Below, one piece after another: positions 26,032 through 34,392 of a DNA stretch of 43,349 bases. The notes under the pieces are model-generated. The model ran no database searches and was not told the DNA's origin. It saw only the letters and a program-made list of their open reading frames with translations. This stretch comes from TMED109 sp015660425 (GTDB taxonomy: Bacteria; Pseudomonadota; Alphaproteobacteria; TMED109), in NCBI GenBank assembly GCA_029936295.1, contig JAPYTH010000014.1:1-43349 (forward strand), in the 5' to 3' direction. The position numbers were made by a program, and so were the translations under genes. Position 1 is the first letter of the stretch; every line of letters starts with the position of its first letter.

Positions 26032-26901
26032 TCATATAACTTTTAACATCTCTTCACCAATTCTTGCTGGAGAAGATGCTATAGAAACTCCTGCTGATTT
26101 TAATGATTCAATCTTTTCCTCTGCACCTCCACTACCCCCTGATATAATTGCACCGGCATGGCCCATCCTTTTTCCTTCTGGAGCACTTAAACCAGCAATA
26201 AAACTAACCACAGGCTTTTTTATTTTTGAGTGCTTTATAAAATCAGCCGCTTCTTCTTCTGCTGAACCACCTATTTCTCCTATCATAATAATACCTTTAG
26301 TATCATCATCAGCAAGAAAAAGTTCTAAAACATCTATAAAATTAGTTCCAGGAATAGGATCTCCTCCTATTCCCACACAAGTAGTTTGCCCTAATTTACA
26401 CGCTGTAGTTTGGTCAACTGCTTCGTAAGTAAGCGTACCAGATCTAGAAACTATTCCAATACTTCCATTCATACAAATATGACCTGGCATTATTCCTATT
26501 TTGCATTGATTTGGAGTTATTATACCAGGACAATTAGGCCCAATTAATCTACTATGTGAAGAATTTAAAACATTTTTAACCTTTACCATATCTGATATGG
26601 GTATACCTTCCGTTATACACACAATTAACTCAATTTTTGCTTCAATTGCCTCTAATATTGCATCCGCTGCAAACGGAGGAGGCACATATATTACACTAGT
26701 ATTAGCATCTGTTTTATTTACTGCCTCATCAACTGTATTAAAAACAGGTAAATCTAAGTGCGAAGTACCTCCTTTTCCAGGAGAAACTCCTCCTACCATC
26801 TTTGTACCATATGCTATAGCTTGTTCAGAGTGGAATGTTCCTTGTACACCAGTAAAACCTTGACATATTACTTTGGTCCCTGAATTTACTATTATAGACA
26901 T
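26032..26901 (-). CDS. sucD: Succinate-CoA ligase alpha subunit
   Basis: The 289-residue alpha subunit of succinyl-CoA synthetase, the TCA step making ATP or GTP from succinyl-CoA. Seen: the CoA-binding N-terminal TKVICQGFTGVQGTFHSEQA, the VYVPP-like segment VIYVPPPFAAD, GPNCPGIITP, and the phospho-histidine His248 in GKRMGHAGAI. Its ATG directly follows the sucC stop with no intergenic base, so the two subunits are translationally coupled. Length and motifs are standard. Confidence 0.97.
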   Translation of the reverse strand: MSIIVNSGTKVICQGFTGVQGTFHSEQAIAYGTKMVGGVSPGKGGTSHLDLPVFNTVDEAVNKTDANTSVIYVPPPFAADAILEAIEAKIELIVCITEGIPISDMVKVKNVLNSSHSRLIGPNCPGIITPNQCKIGIMPGHICMNGSIGIVSRSGTLTYEAVDQTTACKLGQTTCVGIGGDPIPGTNFIDVLELFLADDDTKGIIMIGEIGGSAEEEAADFIKHSKIKKPVVSFIAGLSAPEGKRMGHAGAIISGGSGGAEEKIESLKSAGVSIASSPARIGEEMLKVI

Positions 26902-28068
26902 TTATGGCTCCCTTATTGATGAAACAACTTTTTTTGCTGCATCTCCTATATTATCCGCACTAATAATATCTAAGCCTGAATTATTTAAAATATATTTTCC
27001 CTCATCTACATTAGTACCAGCCAATCGAACTATTAAAGGAATACTTATATCTATATTTTTAGCAGCAGCAACAACTCCTTCAGCAAGAACATCACACCTC
27101 ATAATACCCCCAAAAATATTTATCAGTACGGCCTTAACTTTTTCATCAGATAAAATTATTTTAAATGCTTGCTCTACTCGTTCCTTAGTAGCACCTCCAC
27201 CCACATCTAAAAAATTTGCAGGACTACCTCCTTCTAGTTTAATAATATCCATTGTGGCCATTGCTAATCCAGCACCATTTACCATACAACCTATATTTCC
27301 ATCTAAACTAATATAATTCAAATCATGTTTTGCTGCTTCAAGTTCTCTTGGATCTTCCTCATCTTCATCCCTTAAACTTTCTATATCCTTATGTCTATAT
27401 AAAGCATTATCATCAAAATTCATTTTTGCATCTAATGCCAACACATTATCATCATAAGTTATAACTAAAGGATTTATTTCTACTAAACTTGCATCAGTCT
27501 GTTCTACTGCTTTTGCCAAAGCTAAAATAAACACGACAGCTTTATTGGAAACAGTTTTTGAAAGACCTAATTTAAAAACCAATTGCCTTGCTTGATAAGA
27601 CTGCATACCTATTAAGGGATCTATGTGTACTTTAAAAATTTTCTCAGGAGTCTTTGCTGCAACCACTTCTATTTCTGTTCCACCTTCAGTCGACGCCATC
27701 ATTACATATTTTTCATTACTCCTATCAAGAACTATTCCTATATATAATTCAGAGACAATATTTATACCTTCTTCAATAAAAATTTTATTTACTTTTTTAC
27801 CTTCTGGGCCTGTTTGATGAGTGATTAATTGCATGCCCAACAATGCATTACTTATTTTTTCTACTTCTTGAATACTATTAGCTACTTTTACTCCTCCACC
27901 TTTTCCTCTTCCCCCAGCATGAATTTGTGCTTTTACAACCCATTTTTCTCCTCCTATTTCTGATGCAGCAGAAACTGCTTCAGAAGCAGAATAGGCTTCT
28001 TTCCCTTTAGGTATACGTACTCCATATCTGGCTAGTATTTTTTTTGCTTGAAATTCATGAATATTCAT
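26902..28068 (-). CDS. sucC: Succinate-CoA ligase beta subunit (ADP-forming type)
   Basis: The 388-residue beta subunit of succinyl-CoA synthetase with an ATP-grasp N-terminal half. Seen: MNIHEFQAKKILARYGV, the nucleotide-binding VVKAQIHAGGRGKGGGVKV, EINPLV with the metal-binding residues, NGAGLAMATMD, DVGGGATKE and the C-terminal NIFGGIMRCD. The ADP-forming label is the usual one for this subfamily and is not proved by sequence. It is the first gene of the suc block, 107 nt after mdh on the same strand. Confidence 0.97.
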   Translation of the reverse strand: MNIHEFQAKKILARYGVRIPKGKEAYSASEAVSAASEIGGEKWVVKAQIHAGGRGKGGGVKVANSIQEVEKISNALLGMQLITHQTGPEGKKVNKIFIEEGINIVSELYIGIVLDRSNEKYVMMASTEGGTEIEVVAAKTPEKIFKVHIDPLIGMQSYQARQLVFKLGLSKTVSNKAVVFILALAKAVEQTDASLVEINPLVITYDDNVLALDAKMNFDDNALYRHKDIESLRDEDEEDPRELEAAKHDLNYISLDGNIGCMVNGAGLAMATMDIIKLEGGSPANFLDVGGGATKERVEQAFKIILSDEKVKAVLINIFGGIMRCDVLAEGVVAAAKNIDISIPLIVRLAGTNVDEGKYILNNSGLDIISADNIGDAAKKVVSSIREP

Positions 28069-28175
28069 TACAAATTACCAATAATATTTTCTATTTACTG
28101 TTTAAACTTTCTTATCATGTAATAACAAAAATTTAAACTACAAATACTTAAGAAATAAAATATTTTTATAATATG

Positions 28176-29162
28176 TTAGGGTTTTATTTTTCTAAAATGT
28201 GAAGTTAAAGATTTATCAATATTTTTACAGGCAGATAATAATTCCGTTACAGCTTTTACCGATTTATTAAACATAGATTTTTCTTTTTTATCTAAACTAA
28301 CTTCTATAATTTTTTCTATACCTTTTTTACCTATAACAACAGGCACTCCTACATACATTCCTTTAACACCATATTCACCATTTAACATAGCCGCACAAGG
28401 CAACACTTTTTTCTTATCTTTTAAATAACTTTCTACCATTTGTATTGCTGCAGTGGCTGGAGCATAAAATGCTGATCCTGTTTTAAGTAAAGATACAATT
28501 TCGGCTCCTCCGTCTCTAGTCCTTTGAACTATTTCATCTAATTTATTATTTGTAATCCAACCCATTTTAATTAATTCAAACAAAGGAATACCTGCAACAG
28601 AAGAATATCGTATTAGTGGTACCATAGTATCACCATGGCCACCCATAACAAAAGCCGTTACATCAGATACAGAAACATTTAATTCTTGTGCTAAAAAATA
28701 TCTAAAACGTGAGCTATCTAATACTCCTGCCATACCAACTACCTTACTAGCAGGGAGACCACTAAATGCTCTTAATGCCCAAACCATGGCGTCTAAGGGA
28801 TTAGTAATACATATTACAAAGGCATTTGGACAATACTTTTTTATTCCTTCTCCTACAGTTTTCATGACTCCTAAATTAATTCCAATCAGGTCATCTCTGC
28901 TCATTCCTGGTTTTCTAGGAATGCCTGCTGTAACTATTACTACATCTGAATCTTTTAATAATCTATAATTGCTTCCTCCACGCATACCTATATCAAAACC
29001 TTCTACCGGAGAAGATTGTGCTATATCTAAGCTTTTTCCTTCAGGAATACCCTTTGCAATATCTAAAAGGACTACGTCGCCTAATTCTTTTAAGCCTATT
29101 AAATGTGCAAGTGTTCCACCAATTGCTCCAGAGCCTACAAGTGCTATTTTTGATTTAGACAT
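28176..29162 (-). CDS. mdh: Malate dehydrogenase (LDH-like type)
   Basis: A 328-residue NAD-dependent malate dehydrogenase of the lactate-dehydrogenase-like type usual in alphaproteobacteria. Seen: the Rossmann motif GSGAIGG (10-16), the NAD-selective Asp near residue 34, the substrate arginines 83 and 89 in GIPRKPGMSRDD, ITNPLDAM, Arg152 in LDSSRFR, and the catalytic His176 in MGGHGDTMVP. IPRKPGMSR with Arg at the specificity position supports malate over lactate. An AAGGA ribosome site precedes the ATG. In typical alphaproteobacterial order zapE would directly precede mdh; here phyH and an alcohol dehydrogenase intervene. Confidence 0.96.
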   Translation of the reverse strand: MSKSKIALVGSGAIGGTLAHLIGLKELGDVVLLDIAKGIPEGKSLDIAQSSPVEGFDIGMRGGSNYRLLKDSDVVIVTAGIPRKPGMSRDDLIGINLGVMKTVGEGIKKYCPNAFVICITNPLDAMVWALRAFSGLPASKVVGMAGVLDSSRFRYFLAQELNVSVSDVTAFVMGGHGDTMVPLIRYSSVAGIPLFELIKMGWITNNKLDEIVQRTRDGGAEIVSLLKTGSAFYAPATAAIQMVESYLKDKKKVLPCAAMLNGEYGVKGMYVGVPVVIGKKGIEKIIEVSLDKKEKSMFNKSVKAVTELLSACKNIDKSLTSHFRKIKP

Positions 29163-29188
29163 TTTTATATTCCTTATTGATGTAATTC

Positions 29189-29211
29189 TTATTCGTATAT
29201 ATATCGAATAA
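29189..29211 (-). repeat. Inverted repeat between phyH and mdh
   Basis: Perfect 7-bp arms TTATTCG and CGAATAA flank a 9-nt AT spacer, about 27 to 49 nt upstream of the mdh ATG. No T-run follows on the minus strand, so it is not a classic terminator. It could be an operator or a 5' leader hairpin, or chance in AT-rich sequence. Confidence 0.4.
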
Positions 29212-29233
29212 ATAAAATATTAAAGTATTTATA

Positions 29234-30118
29234 TTATTTATCTTCTCCAGCCTGTGCAGCATATATTGAAGTATAGCCTCCAGACCAATCTGGAGGAATT
29301 AAACATGGTCTAGGATCATGCTGAGCCCAAAGAGATTGTATACCCCTCACAACTCGATATGCATTTTTAGATTTGTCAGGATGTGGGGTATATGCTTTAG
29401 CATCTGCTGATGAATAACAATTTAATAATAAGGGTCTAGGACTTTGCGACCTGCTTGGAGGAGATGAATGCAAAGTTCTACAATTATGAATAGTTATTGA
29501 TCCAGCATTTCCCATAAGATACTGAACTTTCAAAAGATCTATAGAACCTGCATCTTCTCGACTTAAACCTCCCACCCAATTACCAGAAGCATCATATTGA
29601 TTATACAATTTACCTTCATGGCTTTTTGGTAACACACCTAATGGTCCATTATCCATATCTGTATCTTCCAAATAACATCCGATAGTAAAAACATTGTAAT
29701 TTGTGTGAGGAAAAAACTGAATATCTTGATGCCACTTAACTTTATCACTAGAATCAAACCATTTAAAATTTAGTTTTGAATGATGAAACACCACATCTGG
29801 CCCAGCCAAATCAGCGGCCAAATCAGCCATTAATCCGGATGCAAAATCCCAATAAACTGTATGTTGTTCATCAGGTCTCTTAATTCTCCTTACTACAGGT
29901 TTTTTGTTAGTATGCTCTGGAGCCAAATCAAATAGACTATCTGATTTTGTTATTTCTCTACTTTTATTTATAAATTGTTTAGTAACTGTATTAAGTTCTT
30001 TTAAAGTACGTTTAGGTACAAAATTTTTAAGTTCTAAATAACCATTATTAAAATAAAATTTTCTTTGTTCTTCCGTAATTTTATTTGCCGGATAAGATAG
30101 TACTTCATCTCTAAACAT
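29234..30118 (-). CDS. PhyH-family Fe(II)/2-oxoglutarate dioxygenase
   Basis: A 294-residue non-haem iron oxygenase of the phytanoyl-CoA hydroxylase family. Such enzymes hydroxylate a small substrate while converting 2-oxoglutarate to succinate. Seen: ITEEQRKFYFNNGYLELKNF at the start; the iron ligands His130 and Asp132 in KWHQDIQFFPHTN; the distal His217 in CRTLHSSPPS; and the 2-oxoglutarate-binding Arg228 in QSPRPLLLN. The facial triad is therefore complete. No signal peptide. The substrate cannot be read from sequence; ectoine, phytanoyl-type and phosphonate hydroxylases all belong to this fold. It lies 50 nt after the iron alcohol dehydrogenase gene, and both interrupt the usual zapE-mdh neighbourhood. 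Confidence 0.88.
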   Translation of the reverse strand: MFRDEVLSYPANKITEEQRKFYFNNGYLELKNFVPKRTLKELNTVTKQFINKSREITKSDSLFDLAPEHTNKKPVVRRIKRPDEQHTVYWDFASGLMADLAADLAGPDVVFHHSKLNFKWFDSSDKVKWHQDIQFFPHTNYNVFTIGCYLEDTDMDNGPLGVLPKSHEGKLYNQYDASGNWVGGLSREDAGSIDLLKVQYLMGNAGSITIHNCRTLHSSPPSRSQSPRPLLLNCYSSADAKAYTPHPDKSKNAYRVVRGIQSLWAQHDPRPCLIPPDWSGGYTSIYAAQAGEDK

Positions 30119-30168
30119 TAACTACTCCTAATAAAGTATATTTCATTTATTAAAAATAACTATTCTTT

Positions 30169-31326
30169 CTACCATAAAAGTTTATATATATCTATAATTT
30201 CATGAACTTCGGGTACCCGTGGATTGTTTCCTGGAGAACCAGACGCAATTGCCTGTTTCGCCATTACCTCTAAGTTATTCATAAAATCTGTTTCATTTAT
30301 GCCAAACTCTCTAGGAGTAGGTACATTAAGCTCTTCATTAATGGCAACAAGCTCTGATAATAATTTTTGATTTGCAATCTCATCATTATCTTCTGATAAA
30401 GCAACGCCCATTGCTCTAGAACAATCAGCATATCGTTTTGTTGCAGAAGGTAGGGAAAATTCTGTAACTGCAGGAAGCAACATTGCATTCGATAAACCAT
30501 GTGGAACATGATAAAATGCTCCTATAGGTCTACTCATTCCATGCACTAAAGCAACAGAAGCATTTGAGAAAGCAGTACCAGCTAATGTTGCTCCAAGCAT
30601 CATTTTTTCCCTAGCTTCTATATCATTTCCATCATGATAAACTCTCCTTAAATTAGGGCCAATTAATCTCATAGCTGCTATAGCCTGTGCATTACTATAA
30701 GGGTTAGCTTTTTTACCTACATAGGCTTCCATTGCATGAGTTAAAGCATCTATTCCCGTATCAGCTGTTGCTCTTTGCGGCAAACTAAGTGTTAACTCAT
30801 AGTCTATTAAAGCAACAGATGGCATGAAACCTCTTCCCACGCATAACATTTTTTCATCGGTAGTTTCATCTGCTATTATAGTAAAACGTGTAACTTCCGA
30901 ACCAGTTCCAGCGGTAGTAGGAATAGCAACAATGGGAACACCAGATTCCGAGACCATACGAGGAAACTTATAATCACGCATCACACCTCCAAATTTTCCT
31001 AAAATACCAATTGCTTTAGCACTATCAATCGGACTGCCTCCTCCTAAAGCAATAATACAATCGTAATCTGCACTTTTTATTTTATTTACTCCTGCCTGAA
31101 TAGAAGCAACAGTCGGCTCAGGAATAGTATCTGCAAATATATCTGCATGAATATTTATAGAATTAAGGCTTTCTTGAATTTTACTTGCATAGCCAAGTTC
31201 AACCATCATTTGATCAGTAATAATCAAAGGTTTTTTATAATCTAAACTATTTAGAATAGAACCTACTTCTTGACTAGCCTTAGCTCCAATTTGCATAATA
31301 CTTGGTAAAATTATTTGATTAGACAC
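30169..31326 (-). CDS. Iron-containing alcohol dehydrogenase
   Basis: A 385-residue group III metal-dependent alcohol dehydrogenase (FucO/DhaT-like). Seen: the nucleotide loop GGGSPIDSAKA (95-105), PTTAGTGSEVT, and the metal ligands Asp193 and His197 in DALTHAMEAY, His262 in VHGMSRPIGAFYH and His276 in VPHGLSN. All four ligands are present, so the enzyme should be active, with Fe or another divalent metal. The start is GTG with a GGAGG four nt upstream. Possible substrates include 3-hydroxypropionate, 4-hydroxybutyrate or lactaldehyde-type hydroxy compounds. The nearby mmsA makes a 3-carbon or branched semialdehyde product attractive, but this is inference from context. Confidence 0.9.
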   Translation of the reverse strand: MSNQIILPSIMQIGAKASQEVGSILNSLDYKKPLIITDQMMVELGYASKIQESLNSINIHADIFADTIPEPTVASIQAGVNKIKSADYDCIIALGGGSPIDSAKAIGILGKFGGVMRDYKFPRMVSESGVPIVAIPTTAGTGSEVTRFTIIADETTDEKMLCVGRGFMPSVALIDYELTLSLPQRATADTGIDALTHAMEAYVGKKANPYSNAQAIAAMRLIGPNLRRVYHDGNDIEAREKMMLGATLAGTAFSNASVALVHGMSRPIGAFYHVPHGLSNAMLLPAVTEFSLPSATKRYADCSRAMGVALSEDNDEIANQKLLSELVAINEELNVPTPREFGINETDFMNNLEVMAKQAIASGSPGNNPRVPEVHEIIDIYKLLW

Positions 31327-31330
31327 AATA

Positions 31331-31335
31331 CCTCC
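31331..31335 (-). promoter_or_regulatory. Shine-Dalgarno supporting the GTG start of the alcohol dehydrogenase
   Basis: On the minus strand GGAGG lies 4 nt before the GTG at 31326. This supports that non-ATG start, which matches the family N-terminus. Confidence 0.7.
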
Positions 31336-31377
31336 AAAATCTCAAATTATTAAAATAAATAAACTTCATGATGAATA

Positions 31378-32493
31378 TCATAAATTCAATAATTTTTTAA
31401 AACCTTTATTTTTTATTTTATTTAACCATTCTTTATGAGTCATTTCATATATTCGCGAAACCGTTCTTCTAAACTCTTTATTACCATCTCCATCTATGTA
31501 TATATCCTCAGGTTTAACATCGGAAGATAATGCTAACCCAATATTTTTATCATATAGAATATCTACAAGGGTTTGAAACCTTTTAGCTAAGTTTCTGTCT
31601 TCTGCCTCTAATTTAGGTACCTGAGATAATATTACCCAATCACATTTATTACAAAGCTGGATATAATCCAATGAAGAAAAATTTGATCCACAAAGTTGTT
31701 TAAAAGAAAAACTACCTACACGATTTGATATATTATCTATGGTTAATATTCTTCCATTGTATTCTATAGTAGTAGCATTAATAGGAAGATTATTGCGTAA
31801 GATGTTAAATAAATTTTTAGTATGCTCTATGTTAGTTGGTAAAAAATAAAAGTCTTGAAATTCATGTTTTCCATTCTTAGTTTTAGGTTTAATTCTATAA
31901 TCTTTTCCATCCAAAACTTCTTCTATTATCATAAATTTATCAACTAATTCTATAAAAGGTAAAAAACGTTCGCGCTGTAAACCATTTTTATATAATTCTG
32001 AAGGAGATGTATTAGATGTCAAAACAACTTTAATATTATTTTTATAAAACATAGAATACATTCGCTCTAAAATCATAGCATCTGCTACATCTAAAACTTC
32101 AAACTCATCAATACATAATAAACTTATATTTTTAGTTAATTTTTTAACGGCATATTTTAAAGGGTTTTGATTTTTTAAAGATCTAGCTTCCGTCATATAT
32201 TTATAAATATTTTGCATAAAATCATACTGATGAACCCTCATGCATCTTTTATTTTGTAATAATTTAAAAAATATATCCATTAAGTAAGATTTACCTCTAC
32301 CTACCCTTCCATAGATATACACTCCCATATTTTTATTTTCTGAAAAAATATTTTTAAGATTAAATGAAGAGTTAACTTCAACATATAAAGCATCTAATGC
32401 TTTAATAGCACCTTTTTGACCAGGATCATCAAGTACTATACCTGCATATACTAATTTATCATATAATGCAGATATAATATTGAACTCACCCAA
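31378..32493 (-). CDS. zapE: Cell division protein ZapE (AFG1-like ATPase)
   Basis: A 371-residue AAA-type ATPase of the AFG1/ZapE family, linked to Z-ring function in bacteria and to respiratory-complex quality control in mitochondria. Seen: the N-terminal helix with LDDPGQKGAIKALDAL, Walker A GRVGRGKS with Lys68, the MRVHQYDFM segment (usually RVHFHxFM), Walker B LLCIDEFEV, the sensor region VLTSNTSPSELYKNGLQRE, and the C-terminal RRTVSRIYEM. The start is TTG at 32493 with AGGAG seven nt upstream. In alphaproteobacteria zapE normally lies between sdhB and mdh; here mmsA separates it from sdhB, and the alcohol dehydrogenase and phyH from mdh. Confidence 0.93.
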   Translation of the reverse strand: MGEFNIISALYDKLVYAGIVLDDPGQKGAIKALDALYVEVNSSFNLKNIFSENKNMGVYIYGRVGRGKSYLMDIFFKLLQNKRCMRVHQYDFMQNIYKYMTEARSLKNQNPLKYAVKKLTKNISLLCIDEFEVLDVADAMILERMYSMFYKNNIKVVLTSNTSPSELYKNGLQRERFLPFIELVDKFMIIEEVLDGKDYRIKPKTKNGKHEFQDFYFLPTNIEHTKNLFNILRNNLPINATTIEYNGRILTIDNISNRVGSFSFKQLCGSNFSSLDYIQLCNKCDWVILSQVPKLEAEDRNLAKRFQTLVDILYDKNIGLALSSDVKPEDIYIDGDGNKEFRRTVSRIYEMTHKEWLNKIKNKGFKKLLNL

Positions 32494-32500
32494 AAAAGTA

Positions 32501-32505
32501 CTCCT
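32501..32505 (-). promoter_or_regulatory. Shine-Dalgarno supporting the TTG start of zapE
   Basis: On the minus strand AGGAG lies 7 nt before the TTG at 32493. It falls in the 21-nt space after the mmsA stop and supports the non-ATG start. Confidence 0.65.
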
Positions 32506-32514
32506 ACATGCTGG

Positions 32515-34008
32515 TTACTTCATTACAGGCATAGAGAATAATGCACCATCTTTAATCCCAGAAGGCCAACTAGAAGAAACCGTTTTAACTTTAGTATAAA
32601 ATCTCACTCCTTCCATACCGTACGTATTATTAGATCCAAATAAAGAATCTTTCCAACCCCCAAAACTATGGTAAGCTACAGGAACAGGAATAGGAATATT
32701 AATTCCTACCATTCCTATGTTTGCCTTAGAGGCAAAATCTCTAGCAGTATCACCATCTCTAGTAAATATAGACACCCCATTTCCGTAAGGGTTAGACTTT
32801 ACTAAATTAAGAGCTTCATCATAATTTGATGTCCTAACCGTAGAAAGAACAGGTCCAAATATTTCTTGATCATATATTGACATGCCTGGCTTAACATTAT
32901 CAAACAATGTGCCTCCCATGAAGTTACCTTTCTCGTAACCCTGAAGAGTGAGATTTCGTCCATCCACAACAAGCTTTGCTCCATCTTTTTCTCCTTCATT
33001 GATCAAATTTGTAATTTTATCAAAGGATTCTCTTGTAATTATTGGACCCATTTCAGCATCTGGATCATCCCATGGTCCTATTTTAAGGCTACTGACCTTA
33101 GGCACCATTTTTTCAATTAATTTATCTCCAATATCACCTACTGCTACTGCTACACTAATTGCCATACAGCGTTCTCCAGCTGAACCATATGCTGCTCCCA
33201 TTAAAGCATCTACTGTTTGATCTAAGTCTGCATCAGGCATAATTACCATATGATTTTTTGCACCGCCTAAAGCCTGAACTCTTTTACCTGCTAAAGATCC
33301 TCTTGAATATACATGCTTGGCTATTGGTGTAGAGCCTACAAAAGATACTGCTGATATATCTGGATGGTCTAAAATCGCATTAACTGCCTCTTTATCTCCA
33401 TTTACTACATTTAATACTCCTGGAGGGGCTCCAGCCTCTTCTAATAATTCTGCTAATCTCATAGGACAAGAAGGATCTCTCTCACTAGGCTTTAATATAA
33501 AAGTATTTCCACAAGCAATTGCAATAGGGAACATCCATAAAGGTACCATAGCAGGGAAATTAAAAGGTGTTATACCTGCTGCAATACCTACTGGCTGACG
33601 CATAGAATAACTATCAACTCCTGTTCCTACTTGTTCTGTATATTCTCCTTTAAGGAGATGAGGAATACCGCATGCAAACTCAACTACTTCTAAACCTCTA
33701 ATAACGGAACCCTTGGCATCGCTTAATACTTTACCGTGCTCTCTTCCAACCATATCAGCTAATTCATCAATATTTTCTTCGATCAATTGTTTATACTTAA
33801 ACATAACTCTAGCTCTTTTAATTGGAGGAGTTGCACTCCAACTTTCTAAGGCATCTTTCGCTGCAGAAACTGCTTTATCTACTTGAGATATAGAAGCAAG
33901 GGCAACTTGGCGCTCTACTTCTCCTGTAGCAGGATTAAAAACATCTCCTAATCTTGAATTATCTTCAATAACTAATTCTCCATTTATTCTATGCCCAATA
34001 GTTGTCAT
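32515..34008 (-). CDS. mmsA: CoA-acylating methylmalonate-semialdehyde dehydrogenase
   Basis: A 497-residue aldehyde dehydrogenase that converts methylmalonate semialdehyde to propionyl-CoA or malonate semialdehyde to acetyl-CoA, with CO2 release and NAD reduction. Seen: PVGIAAGITPFNFPAMVPLW, NTFILKPSERDPS, FVGSTPIAKHVY, GGAKNHMVIMPDADL and the catalytic Cys281 in GSAGERCMAIS. The GAKNH segment, with Asn where ordinary aldehyde dehydrogenases carry the general-base Glu, is the hallmark of the CoA-acylating subfamily. A GGAG lies 6 nt before the ATG. It feeds valine, beta-alanine, inositol or 3-hydroxypropionate carbon into central metabolism. It sits between sdhB (across a gapped intergenic region) and zapE. 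Confidence 0.94.
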   Translation of the reverse strand: MTTIGHRINGELVIEDNSRLGDVFNPATGEVERQVALASISQVDKAVSAAKDALESWSATPPIKRARVMFKYKQLIEENIDELADMVGREHGKVLSDAKGSVIRGLEVVEFACGIPHLLKGEYTEQVGTGVDSYSMRQPVGIAAGITPFNFPAMVPLWMFPIAIACGNTFILKPSERDPSCPMRLAELLEEAGAPPGVLNVVNGDKEAVNAILDHPDISAVSFVGSTPIAKHVYSRGSLAGKRVQALGGAKNHMVIMPDADLDQTVDALMGAAYGSAGERCMAISVAVAVGDIGDKLIEKMVPKVSSLKIGPWDDPDAEMGPIITRESFDKITNLINEGEKDGAKLVVDGRNLTLQGYEKGNFMGGTLFDNVKPGMSIYDQEIFGPVLSTVRTSNYDEALNLVKSNPYGNGVSIFTRDGDTARDFASKANIGMVGINIPIPVPVAYHSFGGWKDSLFGSNNTYGMEGVRFYTKVKTVSSSWPSGIKDGALFSMPVMK

Positions 34009-34392
34009 GTTTTACTCCATATAATTTTAATGTTTTATTTTAACTAAGTACCAATTTATAAAGATTTCTAAATCTATACTATAGATAATAGATATACTAA
34101 TATTAATATAGGAAAATGTATAATATCCATAACAAGTAAAATGTAACAAATAACACACCAGATACTCTATTTATAGAATAACGATATTTATAAAACCCTA
34201 CTAAAATTATCGTTGATAANNNNNNNNNNNNNNNNNNNNNNNNNNNNNNNNNNNNNNNNNNNNNNNNNNNNNNNNNNNNNNNNNNNNNNNNNNNNNNNNN
34301 NNNNNNNNNNNNNNNNNNNAAACTAAAATCAATAATCCTAAAATTATGTATAATACCATTATATAAAGGCTTACTATAAATAAATGTTAATG
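34009..34392. other. Intergenic region between sdhB and mmsA, containing an assembly gap
   Basis: A 384-nt stretch, of which 34220-34319 is N. The rest is AT-rich with many short stop-closed frames and no coding pattern, tRNA-like fold or clear terminator that I can see. It is the longest non-coding interval in the minus-strand block, so a transcription end for sdh or a promoter for mmsA could lie here, but no site is convincing. A missing gene inside the gap cannot be excluded. Confidence 0.6.
34220..34319. other. Assembly gap, 100 N, between sdhB and mmsA
   Basis: Exactly 100 N, with flanks that do not overlap. True length and content are unknown. Confidence 0.99.

Noticed and set aside
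28069..28175. Riboswitch or leader RNA upstream of sucC
   Set aside because: The 107 nt are plain AT-rich sequence without a recognisable paired core or conserved motif.
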